From: Bacteroidota bacterium
Lineage (GTDB): Bacteria; Bacteroidota; Bacteroidia; Bacteroidales; JAAUTT01
Reading direction: 5' to 3'
DNA length: 64,000 bases
Assembly (NCBI GenBank): GCA_030706405.1
Contig: JAUZOO010000005.1
Span: 124,001 to 188,000, forward strand
Shown here: one piece after another, positions 37,196 to 46,334 of the stretch
Position numbering within the stretch: position 1 is the first letter of the stretch
How the letters are laid out: each line of letters begins with the position of its first letter
Notes under the pieces: model-generated
The model's database searches: none
What the model was told of the DNA's origin: nothing
Seen by the model: the letters and a program-made list of their open reading frames with translations, nothing else
Translations under genes and position numbers: made by a program

Positions 37196-38248
37196 TTACT
37201 TTACATCAAACACATCTCCGCTATTCAACAAATCATCGACGTTTCGATATTTGCCGGTTGCTTTGCCAATACGAACTTGTTCCTCCACCTGGTCGTCATA
37301 CGTTGAGAAACTGGCCGAACGAATTACTCCCAAAGCTATAGGATACAAGGGAGGAGCCATCTTGGCAAGCATCAAATGAATACCCGGATCGGCCCGATAT
37401 TGGTCATGAACAAGGATATCCTCCAGCGGTACTCCATTTTGACCTATCGTTACCACTTCCAAACGGGTACCGTTCAGGCGAATGCCATTTTCCTTATTCT
37501 TACCAAATAACATGGGCTGACCATGAACAAGATGCAACTGACGGTTATCGCGCACATCCTTGTCAGTTACGCCAGCAAACGATTTATCAGCAAAGATGAT
37601 ACAGTTCTGCAAAATCTCAATTACCGAAGTGCCATCGTGACGGGCAGCTTCAAACATCACGTCAGTCATCATTTTCTGGTTACTATCCGCCACCCGCGCA
37701 AAAAACGTACCCTGCGAACCAATCACCAACTCTCCCGGATTAAACGGATGCTCAATGGTTCCCTGCGGTGAAGTTTTAGTAACTGTGCCCATAGGCGAAG
37801 TGGGGGAATACTGACCTTTAGTGAGTCCGTAAATCTGGTTATTAAAAAGAAGCAGGTTTACATCCACATTCCTACGGATAAGGTGAATAAAATGGTTACC
37901 GCCAATGGCCATCGAATCGCCGTCGCCGGTAGCAATCCATACACTAAGATGCGGGTTAGCCAACTTAACACCGGTGGCAATGGCCGAAGCCCGTCCGTGT
38001 ATCCCGTGAAAACCGTACGTATTCACATAATAAGGAAACCGCGATGAACAGCCGATTCCGGAGACAATCATAAAATTCTCCTTTTTATATCCTATCCTTG
38101 GGAACACTTGTTCTACTGAGTTTAGTATGGCATGAGAACCGCAGCCGGGGCACCAACGCACCATTTCACCACTCATAAAATCCTCTTTATTAAGCGGTTC
38201 CTCGCTCCTAGCGACTGTAAAATTGGCTATAAAATGATGATGTGTCAT
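37196..38248 (-). CDS. korB: 2-oxoacid:ferredoxin oxidoreductase, beta (thiamine diphosphate) subunit
   Basis: Beta subunit that binds thiamine diphosphate and, with the alpha subunit, oxidatively decarboxylates a 2-oxoacid (usually 2-oxoglutarate) to the CoA ester while reducing ferredoxin. The thiamine site is shown by ATGDGDSMAIGGNH and LLFNNQIYG; VRWCPGCGSH is the conserved N-terminal Cys motif. The 350 residues are a normal length. The start overlaps the alpha-subunit stop by 4 bases. The enzyme supports an anaerobic, reductive or incomplete TCA metabolism. The fit to 2-oxoglutarate, rather than another 2-oxoacid, is from family resemblance. Confidence 0.92.
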   Translation of the reverse strand: MTHHHFIANFTVARSEEPLNKEDFMSGEMVRWCPGCGSHAILNSVEQVFPRIGYKKENFMIVSGIGCSSRFPYYVNTYGFHGIHGRASAIATGVKLANPHLSVWIATGDGDSMAIGGNHFIHLIRRNVDVNLLLFNNQIYGLTKGQYSPTSPMGTVTKTSPQGTIEHPFNPGELVIGSQGTFFARVADSNQKMMTDVMFEAARHDGTSVIEILQNCIIFADKSFAGVTDKDVRDNRQLHLVHGQPMLFGKNKENGIRLNGTRLEVVTIGQNGVPLEDILVHDQYRADPGIHLMLAKMAPPLYPIALGVIRSASFSTYDDQVEEQVRIGKATGKYRNVDDLLNSGDVFDVK

Positions 38249-40092
38249 TGATTTTCGAGTAAAAGGTTAAACTTTTCGACAAGCTCCGATACCATAAATG
38301 GCAGGCCTTGCACTTTATTGATCTGATGATACTTAAACCCAGGAAGTGTCATCCGCAGATAATTTACAAATTGCCCGCTGTTGAGCTCGCAAACCACAAT
38401 CCTTTTAAACGCTTTAAACAAATCTTCAGTATTCTTTGGTAGTGGCATGATGTGCTTAAAATGGGCAAGACATATTTTCGCCCCCTTACCCTGCAGCGCG
38501 GTAACGGCCGAGGTAATAGCCCCATGCGTGCCACCCCAGCTAACAACCAGCAAATCTCCATCCTTTTCGCCAAGCACAGTTTGCTCATCAATAAAATCGG
38601 CTACTTTCTGAATCTTGGCGGCCCGCAAATCGACCATATTTTGATGATTAGCCGGATTGGTTGAAACATTTCCTTCAACATTTTGTTTCTCCAGCCCTCC
38701 TACCCTGTGGCGAAGGCCTTCTGTACCTGGCAGTGCCCATTGCCGTACCAATGTTTCAGGATCGCGCAGGTAAGGTTTATAATTCGGGTCATTAGCCTTA
38801 GCTAATGGTGGACGTATCTCTGCGAGTTCTGCCACTTTGGGTATTTTAAAAAGCTGCGATCCGTTCCCGATATATCCGTCGGACAGCAGAATTACCGGGG
38901 TCATGTGTTCCATGGCAATCTTAGCGGCTTCATAAGCGGCATAAAAACAATCGGCAGGCGACGAGGCTGCCATCACAACCAGCGGACACTCGCCATTACG
39001 CCCAAACAATGCCTGGTATAAATCAGATTGTTCCGACTTGGTTGGCATTCCTGTCGAAGGACCTGCTCGCTGAACATCAATAATTACCAAAGGAAGCTCT
39101 GTCATCACGGCTAACCCGATGGCTTCACTTTTTAACGACAATCCCGGACCCGAAGTTGTCGTCACTGCTAACGACCCGGCAAAACTTGCACCTATGGCCG
39201 AACATATCCCAGCAATCTCATCTTCGGCTTGCAGCACTTTAACACCAAGCGATTTATGCTTTGCCAGTTCCACCATAATTTCGGTGGCCGGAGTAATAGG
39301 ATAAGAACCTAAAAACAAAGGCCTTCCGGAGCGTTCTGAGGCTGCAAGCAATCCCCAGGCCGTAGCAGTATTGCCCATTATCGTGCGGTATTTACCTTTT
39401 TCGATGTTGGCCGGAGAAACCATATAGATAGAACGCGAAACTTCGAGCGTGTCGGCATAGCCATACCCGGCCTGTAAAACAAGCTTATTGGCTTCGTACA
39501 TTGTGGCATTCTTCTCAAATTTCCGGTGAAGATATTCGATCGTTGGCTCAAGCGGTCGGTTAAAAATGAAAAGCATCATGCCTAACGCGAACATATTACG
39601 GGTTTTGTCGGCTACCTTCCGTTCAACATTAAGCTCCGAAACAGCCTCAGCGGTCATGGTCGAAATGGAAGCTTTTATCAGTTGAAAAGAATCCAGGCTA
39701 CCATTGTCCAGCGGATTGTCCTTATATCCGGCAATGGTAAACGCTTTTTCCTCAAAGGCATCGGCATCAACAATTATCATTGCTCCGGGCTTTACCCATT
39801 GGATATTCGCCTTAAGCGAAGCGGGGTTCATCGCAACCAGAACGTCGCAGGAATCTCCCGTAGTCAGTATCCGGTGTTTCCCTATGTGTACCTGAAACCC
39901 CGAAACTCCAGCGATGGTATTGTGCGGAGCTCGTATCTCTGCCGGGAAATCGGGGAAAGTGGCCAGATCGTTACCGGCCTTTACGGCTGCATCGGAAAAC
40001 AAAGTACCGGTAAGCTGCATGCCATCGCCCGAATCACCGGCAAATTTCACCACAACTTCGTCAAGTTCTAAAATCTTTGAACGTTTATGCAT
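38245..40092 (-). CDS. korA: 2-oxoacid:ferredoxin oxidoreductase, fused gamma-alpha subunit
   Basis: Large subunit in which the gamma domain (about 1-190; FAGDSGDGMQLTG, FPDFPAEIRAP) is fused to the alpha pyrimidine-binding domain (about 200-610; GSYPITPATEIMVELA, QAEDEIAG, ATTTSGPGLSLKSEA). Together with the beta subunit it forms the KorAB complex. The ATG at 40092 (MHKRSKILELDE) is preferred to a TTG nine bases earlier in frame; a GGAG lies upstream. It shares an operon with the beta gene through a 4-base overlap. It sits beside the polysaccharide locus but is a housekeeping gene. Confidence 0.92.
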   Translation of the reverse strand: MHKRSKILELDEVVVKFAGDSGDGMQLTGTLFSDAAVKAGNDLATFPDFPAEIRAPHNTIAGVSGFQVHIGKHRILTTGDSCDVLVAMNPASLKANIQWVKPGAMIIVDADAFEEKAFTIAGYKDNPLDNGSLDSFQLIKASISTMTAEAVSELNVERKVADKTRNMFALGMMLFIFNRPLEPTIEYLHRKFEKNATMYEANKLVLQAGYGYADTLEVSRSIYMVSPANIEKGKYRTIMGNTATAWGLLAASERSGRPLFLGSYPITPATEIMVELAKHKSLGVKVLQAEDEIAGICSAIGASFAGSLAVTTTSGPGLSLKSEAIGLAVMTELPLVIIDVQRAGPSTGMPTKSEQSDLYQALFGRNGECPLVVMAASSPADCFYAAYEAAKIAMEHMTPVILLSDGYIGNGSQLFKIPKVAELAEIRPPLAKANDPNYKPYLRDPETLVRQWALPGTEGLRHRVGGLEKQNVEGNVSTNPANHQNMVDLRAAKIQKVADFIDEQTVLGEKDGDLLVVSWGGTHGAITSAVTALQGKGAKICLAHFKHIMPLPKNTEDLFKAFKRIVVCELNSGQFVNYLRMTLPGFKYHQINKVQGLPFMVSELVEKFNLLLENQ

Positions 40093-40119
40093 AGAAATCA
40101 ACTCCTTTTAAAATTTTAT

Positions 40120-40127
40120 CAAATTTA
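40120..40127 (-). promoter_or_regulatory. Candidate -7 element of the korAB operon
   Basis: TAAATTTG on the minus strand matches TAnnTTTG and lies 28 bases before the korA ATG. No good -33 TTG is seen at 19-21 bases, so this is a weak call. Confidence 0.35.
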
Positions 40128-40264
40128 ACTGATGCTTATTAGCCACAGCCTTCCGGCTTTATCTTATAAAACATCTTTAAAGATGATTTTTGTCGCCCTT
40201 CGATAACTCTGACATGTTTAATATCTGCCGTAAACAGCTTATACATTTATCCATAAAAAACGAA

Positions 40265-40295
40265 TTGTTTGGTAACGTCGTTGTTCGTATTTTCG
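40265..40295 (+). promoter_or_regulatory. Candidate promoter of the secreted nuclease gene
   Basis: TTG at 40265-40267 and TATTTTCG at 40288-40295 (one mismatch to TAnnTTTG) are separated by 20 bases and lie about 48 bases before the nuclease ATG. Confidence 0.4.
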
Positions 40296-40342
40296 TGTCG
40301 GGTTCTACCGTTCCTATTTACACTTAAAATTAGCACTTTGCC

Positions 40343-41143
40343 ATGAAGAAAAGAATAGTATTTTCCATTCTTATATTATTTGCCACATCGTTGGTCTTTT
40401 CGGCCTTTAAATATCTTCAGAATGGCGATTATGCTAAATCCCAGCTTGTTAAAATCGACAAAAATCGGATATATAAAGACTATCCAAAACACGATTTAGA
40501 CGGGCAGGTTGTTGAATATTCGGGGTTTACACTTAAATATGTCGAAAAATTTGAGCAATCTGAATGGGTAATGTACTTACTAACACGTAATATGGTTGCC
40601 GAAACTGTAGCAAAACGCAGCAACAATTTCCGTCCCGACCCAAATATCTCCACATACTCGGCTACTCCGGCAGACTATAAAGGAAGCGGATACGACAAAG
40701 GTCACTTATGTCCTGCGGGCGACATGAGATGGTCGGCACAAGCTATGAGCGAGACATTTTTTATGAGCAACATGAGTCCACAAAAGCCGGCTTTTAACCG
40801 CGGAATCTGGAAACATCTGGAAGAAAAAGTACGTGAATGGGCAACCAACAACGACAGCATTGTTGTAATTTCAGGCCCGGTGCTAAAGGATGGCTTAAAT
40901 ACCATCGGAACGAAAAACAAGGTAAGTGTTCCGTTGTTATATTACAAGGTTATAGCCGACATCTCCTACCCCACTTATAAAACCATTGCGTTTGTAATGA
41001 AAAACGAGGGGTATGACAAAAGTATTTACGACTTTGCCGTTTCGGTCGATTCGGTTGAACACCTTACGGGAATGGACTTTTTCCCCAATATTAAACAAAT
41101 GAAACCTCTGGAAAAGAGTTTCGACATTAATTTATGGAAGTAA
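40343..41143 (+). CDS. DNA/RNA non-specific endonuclease (NUC family)
   Basis: Exported sugar-non-specific nuclease of 266 residues. A hydrophobic N-terminal segment (about 4-24) serves as a signal peptide or anchor. The beta-beta-alpha metal motif is complete: DKGHLCPAGDM with the catalytic His, a Met/Asn segment FFMSNMSPQKPAFNRGIW with the metal-binding Asn, and the helix WKHLEEKVREWA. Such enzymes degrade extracellular nucleic acids for nutrient recovery. It is divergent from the korAB operon and followed 25 bases later by the carbonic-anhydrase-like gene, possibly on the same transcript. Confidence 0.9.
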   Translation: MKKRIVFSILILFATSLVFSAFKYLQNGDYAKSQLVKIDKNRIYKDYPKHDLDGQVVEYSGFTLKYVEKFEQSEWVMYLLTRNMVAETVAKRSNNFRPDPNISTYSATPADYKGSGYDKGHLCPAGDMRWSAQAMSETFFMSNMSPQKPAFNRGIWKHLEEKVREWATNNDSIVVISGPVLKDGLNTIGTKNKVSVPLLYYKVIADISYPTYKTIAFVMKNEGYDKSIYDFAVSVDSVEHLTGMDFFPNIKQMKPLEKSFDINLWK

Positions 41144-41168
41144 CTTTTAATAAAACAATTCAATAATT

Positions 41169-41687
41169 ATGGCTTTAATAAAATCTGTTCGCGGAATTAC
41201 CCCGGTTATCGGAAGCGATTGTTTCCTGGCCGAAAATGCCACCATTGTGGGCGATGTTGTAATGGGCAACGATTGCAGCGTATGGTTTAACACGGTTTTG
41301 CGCGGCGACGTAAACTCCATCCGCATTGGAAATAATGTAAACATCCAGGATGGAGCAGTTCTACACACCTTATACCAAAAATCAACCATCGAAATTGGCG
41401 ACAACGTTTCCATTGCCCATAATGCTGTTATCCACGGAGCCAAGATAGAATCGAACGTATTAATTGGAATGGGAGCCATTGTCATGGATCACGCCGTTAT
41501 TGGCGAAAACTCCATCATTGCGGCCGGAGCCATTGTGCTATCCAACACCATTGTTCCTTCCGGAACTATTTACGGAGGAAATCCTGCCAAGAAATTAAAA
41601 GATATTGAACCGGGGCAAACCTCCGAAATGATTCAAAAAATAGCCCGCAATTACAAGATGTACGCCAGCTGGTTTAAGGAAGAGTAA
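41169..41687 (+). CDS. Gamma-carbonic anhydrase-like hexapeptide-repeat protein
   Basis: Cytoplasmic left-handed beta-helix protein of 172 residues (YrdA/PaaY type). The zinc-binding His pattern of gamma-carbonic anhydrases is seen in DGAVLHTL and SIAHNAVIHG, with RGDVNSIRIGNNVNIQDG before it and an alpha-helical C-terminus (SEMIQKIARNYKMYASWF). Relatives may or may not hydrate CO2, so activity is uncertain. The stop overlaps the convergent glutamate racemase stop by 14 bases, leaving no room for a terminator between them. Confidence 0.9.
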   Translation: MALIKSVRGITPVIGSDCFLAENATIVGDVVMGNDCSVWFNTVLRGDVNSIRIGNNVNIQDGAVLHTLYQKSTIEIGDNVSIAHNAVIHGAKIESNVLIGMGAIVMDHAVIGENSIIAAGAIVLSNTIVPSGTIYGGNPAKKLKDIEPGQTSEMIQKIARNYKMYASWFKEE

Positions 41688-42498
41688 GATGTTGTGACCG
41701 GACTTCCGAGCCAAAAAATATACTTGCCTGACGGTCGAATATCTCGGTCGAATCGGTAGTATAAAAGTTACGGGTACCGTTTTTACTGCAACGCACATCC
41801 ATCTCGGGGTGCCGGTACAAGTAATCTTTCAGGCTCTCGGCTACAATTGGGCCTTGCGAAATCATCTGAATTTTCTCAGGCAGGTATTGACGAATTTTTG
41901 TGGCTAATAACGGATAATGTGTACATCCCAGAATAACGGTATCAATCTGCTCATTCTGCTGCAACAACGCGTCGATATATAACTTCACAAAATAATCGGC
42001 TCCGGGATTAAGGTGTTCGTTGTTTTCAACCAACGGCACCCACATCGGGCATGCCTGCTGAAAGACATCCACATCAGGAAAGAGCTTTTTAATTTCAAGT
42101 GGGTATGAATTTGAAATGACTGTTCCCGGAGTTCCTAAAATCCCTATTTTATTGGTCTGCGTATAGTGCCCAATTACCTCAATGCTGGGACGAATAACCC
42201 CCAAAACCCGTCGGCAAGGATCAATCCCGGGCAAATCTCTTTGTTGAATAGAGCGTAAAGCTTTGGCAGAAGCTGTGTTACAAGCTAAAATTACCAACTC
42301 GCAACCCATTGAGAAAAGCTTTTTAACACTTTCGAGGGTAAACTGGTAAACAACATCAAATGAACGTGTTCCATAAGGAGTACGGGCGTTATCACCAAGG
42401 TAAACATAATCGTACTCGGGCAATGTATTTACAATTTCCGTTAAAACGGAGAGGCCGCCATAACCAGAATCGAAAACACCTATAGGAGAATATTGCAT
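41674..42498 (-). CDS. murI: Glutamate racemase
   Basis: Makes D-glutamate for peptidoglycan. The two catalytic Cys are in ILACNTASAKAL and LGCTHYPLL, and the N-terminal IGVFDSGYGGLSVL is the family signature. The 274 residues are a full-length enzyme. It follows the OmpH genes but a terminator lies between, so it has its own or a read-through transcript. It overlaps the convergent hexapeptide-repeat gene by 14 bases. Confidence 0.95.
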   Translation of the reverse strand: MQYSPIGVFDSGYGGLSVLTEIVNTLPEYDYVYLGDNARTPYGTRSFDVVYQFTLESVKKLFSMGCELVILACNTASAKALRSIQQRDLPGIDPCRRVLGVIRPSIEVIGHYTQTNKIGILGTPGTVISNSYPLEIKKLFPDVDVFQQACPMWVPLVENNEHLNPGADYFVKLYIDALLQQNEQIDTVILGCTHYPLLATKIRQYLPEKIQMISQGPIVAESLKDYLYRHPEMDVRCSKNGTRNFYTTDSTEIFDRQASIFFGSEVRSQHLTLP

Positions 42499-42512
42499 AC
42501 GTCAGTTAAAAA

Positions 42513-42547
42513 AATAAGGCCATCCCGTAATACAGAATGGCCTTATT
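42513..42547 (-). terminator. Rho-independent terminator downstream of the OmpH gene
   Basis: On the minus strand AATAAGGCCAT and ATGGCCTTATT form an 11-base perfect stem with a 13-base loop, followed by a T run (TTATTTTTTT). It ends the BamA-OmpH transcript 16 bases after the last stop codon. Confidence 0.85.
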
Positions 42548-42562
42548 AATTAATAAGTTAAA

Positions 42563-43138
42563 TTATCTCTTAGCAGCAGGGGCAGCGGCTTTAGGTGCAG
42601 AAACTTTAGCTCCTGGTTTGATATTTAATTTTTGTTTAACCGCATCCGTAACATCCTGACTTTCTGCAGAAAAATAACGAATAGGAGTAGAACCGGCTGA
42701 AATGTCAAAAATGTAAATATAACCACCATCTTTACCTACCTCAGTGATGGCTTTGTTAATTTTTTCAAGAATTGGTTGCATCAAAGCATCGTTCTTTTGT
42801 CTGATGTCGCTCTGTGCATTTTCTTTAAAAGCCTCAATACGCTGTTGCATCTGAACAAGCTCATCTTCACGGTCTTTCTTTACAAGATTCGAAAGTTTAT
42901 CTTTCTCTTCGGTATATTTCTGTAATTTATTGTTATACTCAACCTGCATGGTTTCGAGCGAACCTTCCAAATCCTTGATGTATTTCTGGGATTTCAGCTG
43001 TGCGCTGTCCATATCTGGCAGCAACTGAAAAACTTCCTGATAATTAACGTGTCCGAATTTAGATGTTTTTTGGGCAAAACTTGAAACGGGTAGTACAACA
43101 ATTAAACAAACAATAATTGCTTTTAATGTATTTCTCAT
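42563..43138 (-). CDS. OmpH/Skp-family periplasmic chaperone, second copy
   Basis: Periplasmic holdase that escorts outer-membrane proteins to BamA. After a signal peptide (MRNTLKAIIVCLIVVLP...SFAQ) comes the family start FGHVNYQEVFQLLPD, then long charged helices (about 60-130) forming the coiled-coil tentacles and a short beta end (DGGYIYIFDIS). The Ala/Pro-rich Lys tail is common in Bacteroidota copies. ATG at 43138 is taken; an upstream in-frame ATG at 43162 adds eight polar residues. It follows the first OmpH copy by 36 bases. Confidence 0.9.
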   Translation of the reverse strand: MRNTLKAIIVCLIVVLPVSSFAQKTSKFGHVNYQEVFQLLPDMDSAQLKSQKYIKDLEGSLETMQVEYNNKLQKYTEEKDKLSNLVKKDREDELVQMQQRIEAFKENAQSDIRQKNDALMQPILEKINKAITEVGKDGGYIYIFDISAGSTPIRYFSAESQDVTDAVKQKLNIKPGAKVSAPKAAAPAAKR

Positions 43139-43174
43139 GTTTTTGTTAATTTTAGTTTTCACAAAAGTAAAAAA

Positions 43175-43690
43175 TTAATTTTTATATCCTAATCGCTGTA
43201 ATATTTCGTCGCTCTTGTCATTCTTAGGATTTGAATACACAATTCCCTGGTTAGATGCTGTATCAAATATAATGGCAAAGCCCTGTTCCTGAGCTAATTG
43301 TTTTACCGCATTATAAACCTCATCCTGAATTGGCTTTATCAATTCCTGACGTTTTTTAAACAGCAAACCGTCCCTTCCAAAGTATTTCTTCTGAAGGTCC
43401 TTTACTTCCTGTTCCTTCTTTACGATATCTTCTTCGCGCTTATTCTTCATGTCTTCGGTAAGCAACACTTTCTCGCTCTGGAAGTTTTTGTATAACTTGT
43501 CAATATCAGCATACTTAGCTTCAACTTCTTTCTGCCAATCGGCCGATAGCTTATCAATCTGTTCCTGGGCAGCTTTGTACGCAGGGATATTTCCAAGGAT
43601 ATATTCCGTATCGACATAAGCAAATTTCTGAGCCAACCCAAATGCAGACGTTAACGCTGCAAACAACACCACGGCAAATATTTTTTTCAT
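43175..43690 (-). CDS. OmpH/Skp-family periplasmic chaperone, first copy
   Basis: Paralogue of the following gene, 171 residues, with a signal peptide (ends LTSAFGLAQ), FAYVDTEYILGNIPAYKAAQ opening, a central charged coiled-coil (about 50-115) and the closing strand QGFAIIFDTAS. Placed right after bamA, which it serves by delivering unfolded outer-membrane proteins. Tandem OmpH genes next to bamA are a standard Bacteroidota arrangement. Confidence 0.92.
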   Translation of the reverse strand: MKKIFAVVLFAALTSAFGLAQKFAYVDTEYILGNIPAYKAAQEQIDKLSADWQKEVEAKYADIDKLYKNFQSEKVLLTEDMKNKREEDIVKKEQEVKDLQKKYFGRDGLLFKKRQELIKPIQDEVYNAVKQLAQEQGFAIIFDTASNQGIVYSNPKNDKSDEILQRLGYKN

Positions 43691-43770
43691 GGCTAAATTT
43701 TTTAAGTTAATGATATCGAAATCTTTTAACTCCTTTCAAGGCAAATTATATGCCAGACTATCGTTACTTG

Positions 43771-46314
43771 TTAAAATTGCTGTCCCATTACGAAGTGAAA
43801 CTGCGAACCGCTGCGGGTATTTGATCCAGGAGCTTTGTCAAACCCATACCCCCAGTCGATACCCAACATACCAAACATAGGCAGAAAAGCACGGACACCA
43901 ACCCCGGCCGAACGTTTAACGGCAAACGGATTAAATTCTTCAAACTTAGTCCAAGAGCGACCTCCTTCGAGGAAAGCTAACCCATAAATAGTAGACGATG
44001 GCTGCAATGTAAGAGGATACCTAAGCTCCAGGGTCATCTTTGTATAAACATTAGCCACTTTTACATAGGATGAATTTTCTTTACTAAAAGTTGTTGGGGT
44101 GAGAGACTCATTCTCATAACCACGTAATCCAATAGTTTCACGTCCATAAACGTTATATCCGCTATAACCATCACCTCCAAGTGTAAATCCTTCAAAAGGA
44201 GACGGACCCAGAGAGGAACTGTAATAACCAAGATATCCAAACTGTGAATTAAAACTCAATACAAGATTTTTAGCCAACTCATTATACCACACACCTTTAT
44301 ACGTCCACTTGTGATATTCTATCCAACTATATCTCCTAGCCTTTTCCGTTTGTGCAATATTATCCACATTTCGTTCTGCACCATGTAGTACCCAGAATTC
44401 TTTTGATTTAAACTTTGAATACGGAGGCGTAAGCTGAAGGGTTAAAGAAAACGTTGATCCACGACGTGGATAAATAGCCTGGTCAACATCGGATCGGCTA
44501 AAAGATGTTTTAAAACTGAAATTTTTGGAATCTCCGTCGTTGAAAAGAAAATATCCGCTAATCCAATTTTTGAGGTTATAATTTTGAAACGATACCTCAT
44601 TATATAAAGAGAAGTTACGATCAGGCCAATGTAAACGACGGCCAAGTCCAACTGAAGCTCCACTCACCTTAAAACTCTGGTTACTTGATTTCAATAAAGA
44701 TGTTGAACCTGAATTCTGAACGGTATGATAAAGCGAAAAGGTAAAGGAATTAGGCTTTTTTCCTCCAAACCACGGCTCGGTAAAAGACATATTATATGCT
44801 TTGTAATACGATCCATTAGTTTGAGCCCTTATTGCAAGCTGCTGACCATCACCAGATGGCACTGGTCGCCAAGCCTTTCCATTAAATAGATTCCGCGCCG
44901 AAAAGTTATTGAACCGTAAGCCAATGGTTCCTACCAGCATATTGCCACCCCAACCTCCGGAAACCTCAAGCTGGTCGTTGGCCTTTTCTTCAAGCTTATA
45001 CTGAATATCCACGGTTCCATCCGAAGGATTTGGCAATGGTACTGGTTCAATTTTTTCAGGGTTAAAGTGGCCTAACTGGGACAACATACGAACACTGTTC
45101 ACAATCTCCGATTTAGAGAACAGGTCACCAGGCCTTGTATAAAGTTCGCGGCGAACAACATGCTCGTTGGTTTTGGTATTGCCCAGAATTATAATATTTT
45201 TTATAGTAGCCGGCTGTCCTTCAACGATATGCATTTCAAGATCAACTGAATCCTTTTCAACATTTGCTTCAACAGCTTCTACGTTCGAAAAAAGATAACC
45301 ATTATCCAGATAGAGTGACGACACCGCATCGTCATCCTGACTTAACCTCTTTTTTAAAGCGACCTGGTCGTAAACATCACTTTTCTTCAACACCAATACT
45401 TTATCGAGTATATCGTTAGGGTATTTGGTGTTCCCCAACCATGTAATGCTACGAATATGGTACTGATTTCCCTCGTGAACTTTCAGATGAAGAGCTATCC
45501 GATTCTTAGATACAACCGAAATCGAATCTTTTACAAGTTTATAATCGCGATAACCATTTTTGGCAAAGAACTCTTCAAGTTTCTTTTTATCTTCCTTAAA
45601 GTTGGATTCAACAAACTTTGAACTTTTGAAAATATTCCAACTTTTCGCATGCGTCTTTTTCAAAACCCTGCGAAGCCGCTTACTATCAAATTGCTTATTA
45701 TCGACAAAATCAATGGACGCAATTTTCACTTTTTTATCCTTGTTTACTGCAGCATTCAGGAAAACCTTATTCGACGAAAGCGTATCTTTTGTTTGAGTAA
45801 TTGTTACTTTGGTATTCCAATACCCCTTTTCCCAATAGTGTTTCTTTATATAAGTAACAATATTATTAACAAGATTATCATTAACCTGATCGCCCGATTT
45901 AATACCTAATTTCTCGGTAATGTCAGTCACATCCGACTTTTTCACCCCGGTAATGGTAAATTTACTAAGCCGGGGGCGTTCTTTAAGCTGAATATCAAGC
46001 CAAATGCTATCACCAACAATTTTGGTTGCTAACACTTTAACATCCGAAAATAATCCATGTTTCCAATATTTATCGATCACTTTTGAAATATCGTCGCCAG
46101 GTACGGTGATTTTCTTTCCAACCGTAATCCCTGACATTAATAAAAGAGTTTTGGTATCGAGAAACTGTACACCGGATATTTTAACATCAGCTACCGAATA
46201 TTCTTTGGGTTCGGCATAATTAATAATACTTGGCTGAGAATTGGTACCGGATTGGGCAAATACAAATAAACCGTTGATAATAAATGCTATACTTATGAAA
46301 AGTCTCTTCAACAT
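43771..46314 (-). CDS. bamA: Outer-membrane protein assembly factor BamA
   Basis: Essential insertase for outer-membrane beta-barrels. The signal peptide (ends FVFAQ) precedes a row of POTRA domains (about 35-430; VADVKISGVQFLDTKTLL, HYWEKGYWNTKV, EGQPATIKNIIILGNTKT) and a 16-strand Omp85 barrel with the conserved loop-6 segment GLRGYENESLTP and a C-terminal Phe (FVMGQQF). The length of 847 is typical. It follows uppS by 20 bases and precedes the two OmpH genes. Confidence 0.95.
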   Translation of the reverse strand: MLKRLFISIAFIINGLFVFAQSGTNSQPSIINYAEPKEYSVADVKISGVQFLDTKTLLLMSGITVGKKITVPGDDISKVIDKYWKHGLFSDVKVLATKIVGDSIWLDIQLKERPRLSKFTITGVKKSDVTDITEKLGIKSGDQVNDNLVNNIVTYIKKHYWEKGYWNTKVTITQTKDTLSSNKVFLNAAVNKDKKVKIASIDFVDNKQFDSKRLRRVLKKTHAKSWNIFKSSKFVESNFKEDKKKLEEFFAKNGYRDYKLVKDSISVVSKNRIALHLKVHEGNQYHIRSITWLGNTKYPNDILDKVLVLKKSDVYDQVALKKRLSQDDDAVSSLYLDNGYLFSNVEAVEANVEKDSVDLEMHIVEGQPATIKNIIILGNTKTNEHVVRRELYTRPGDLFSKSEIVNSVRMLSQLGHFNPEKIEPVPLPNPSDGTVDIQYKLEEKANDQLEVSGGWGGNMLVGTIGLRFNNFSARNLFNGKAWRPVPSGDGQQLAIRAQTNGSYYKAYNMSFTEPWFGGKKPNSFTFSLYHTVQNSGSTSLLKSSNQSFKVSGASVGLGRRLHWPDRNFSLYNEVSFQNYNLKNWISGYFLFNDGDSKNFSFKTSFSRSDVDQAIYPRRGSTFSLTLQLTPPYSKFKSKEFWVLHGAERNVDNIAQTEKARRYSWIEYHKWTYKGVWYNELAKNLVLSFNSQFGYLGYYSSSLGPSPFEGFTLGGDGYSGYNVYGRETIGLRGYENESLTPTTFSKENSSYVKVANVYTKMTLELRYPLTLQPSSTIYGLAFLEGGRSWTKFEEFNPFAVKRSAGVGVRAFLPMFGMLGIDWGYGFDKAPGSNTRSGSQFHFVMGQQF

Positions 46315-46334
46315 TGGCTATGTATAAAAAGTGG

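Noticed and set aside
40146-40182. Palindrome CATCTTTAAAGATG in the spacer between korA and the nuclease gene as a terminator or operator
   Set aside because: No loop and no T tract, both genes point away from it, and a 14-base AT-rich palindrome can be chance. An operator role cannot be excluded.
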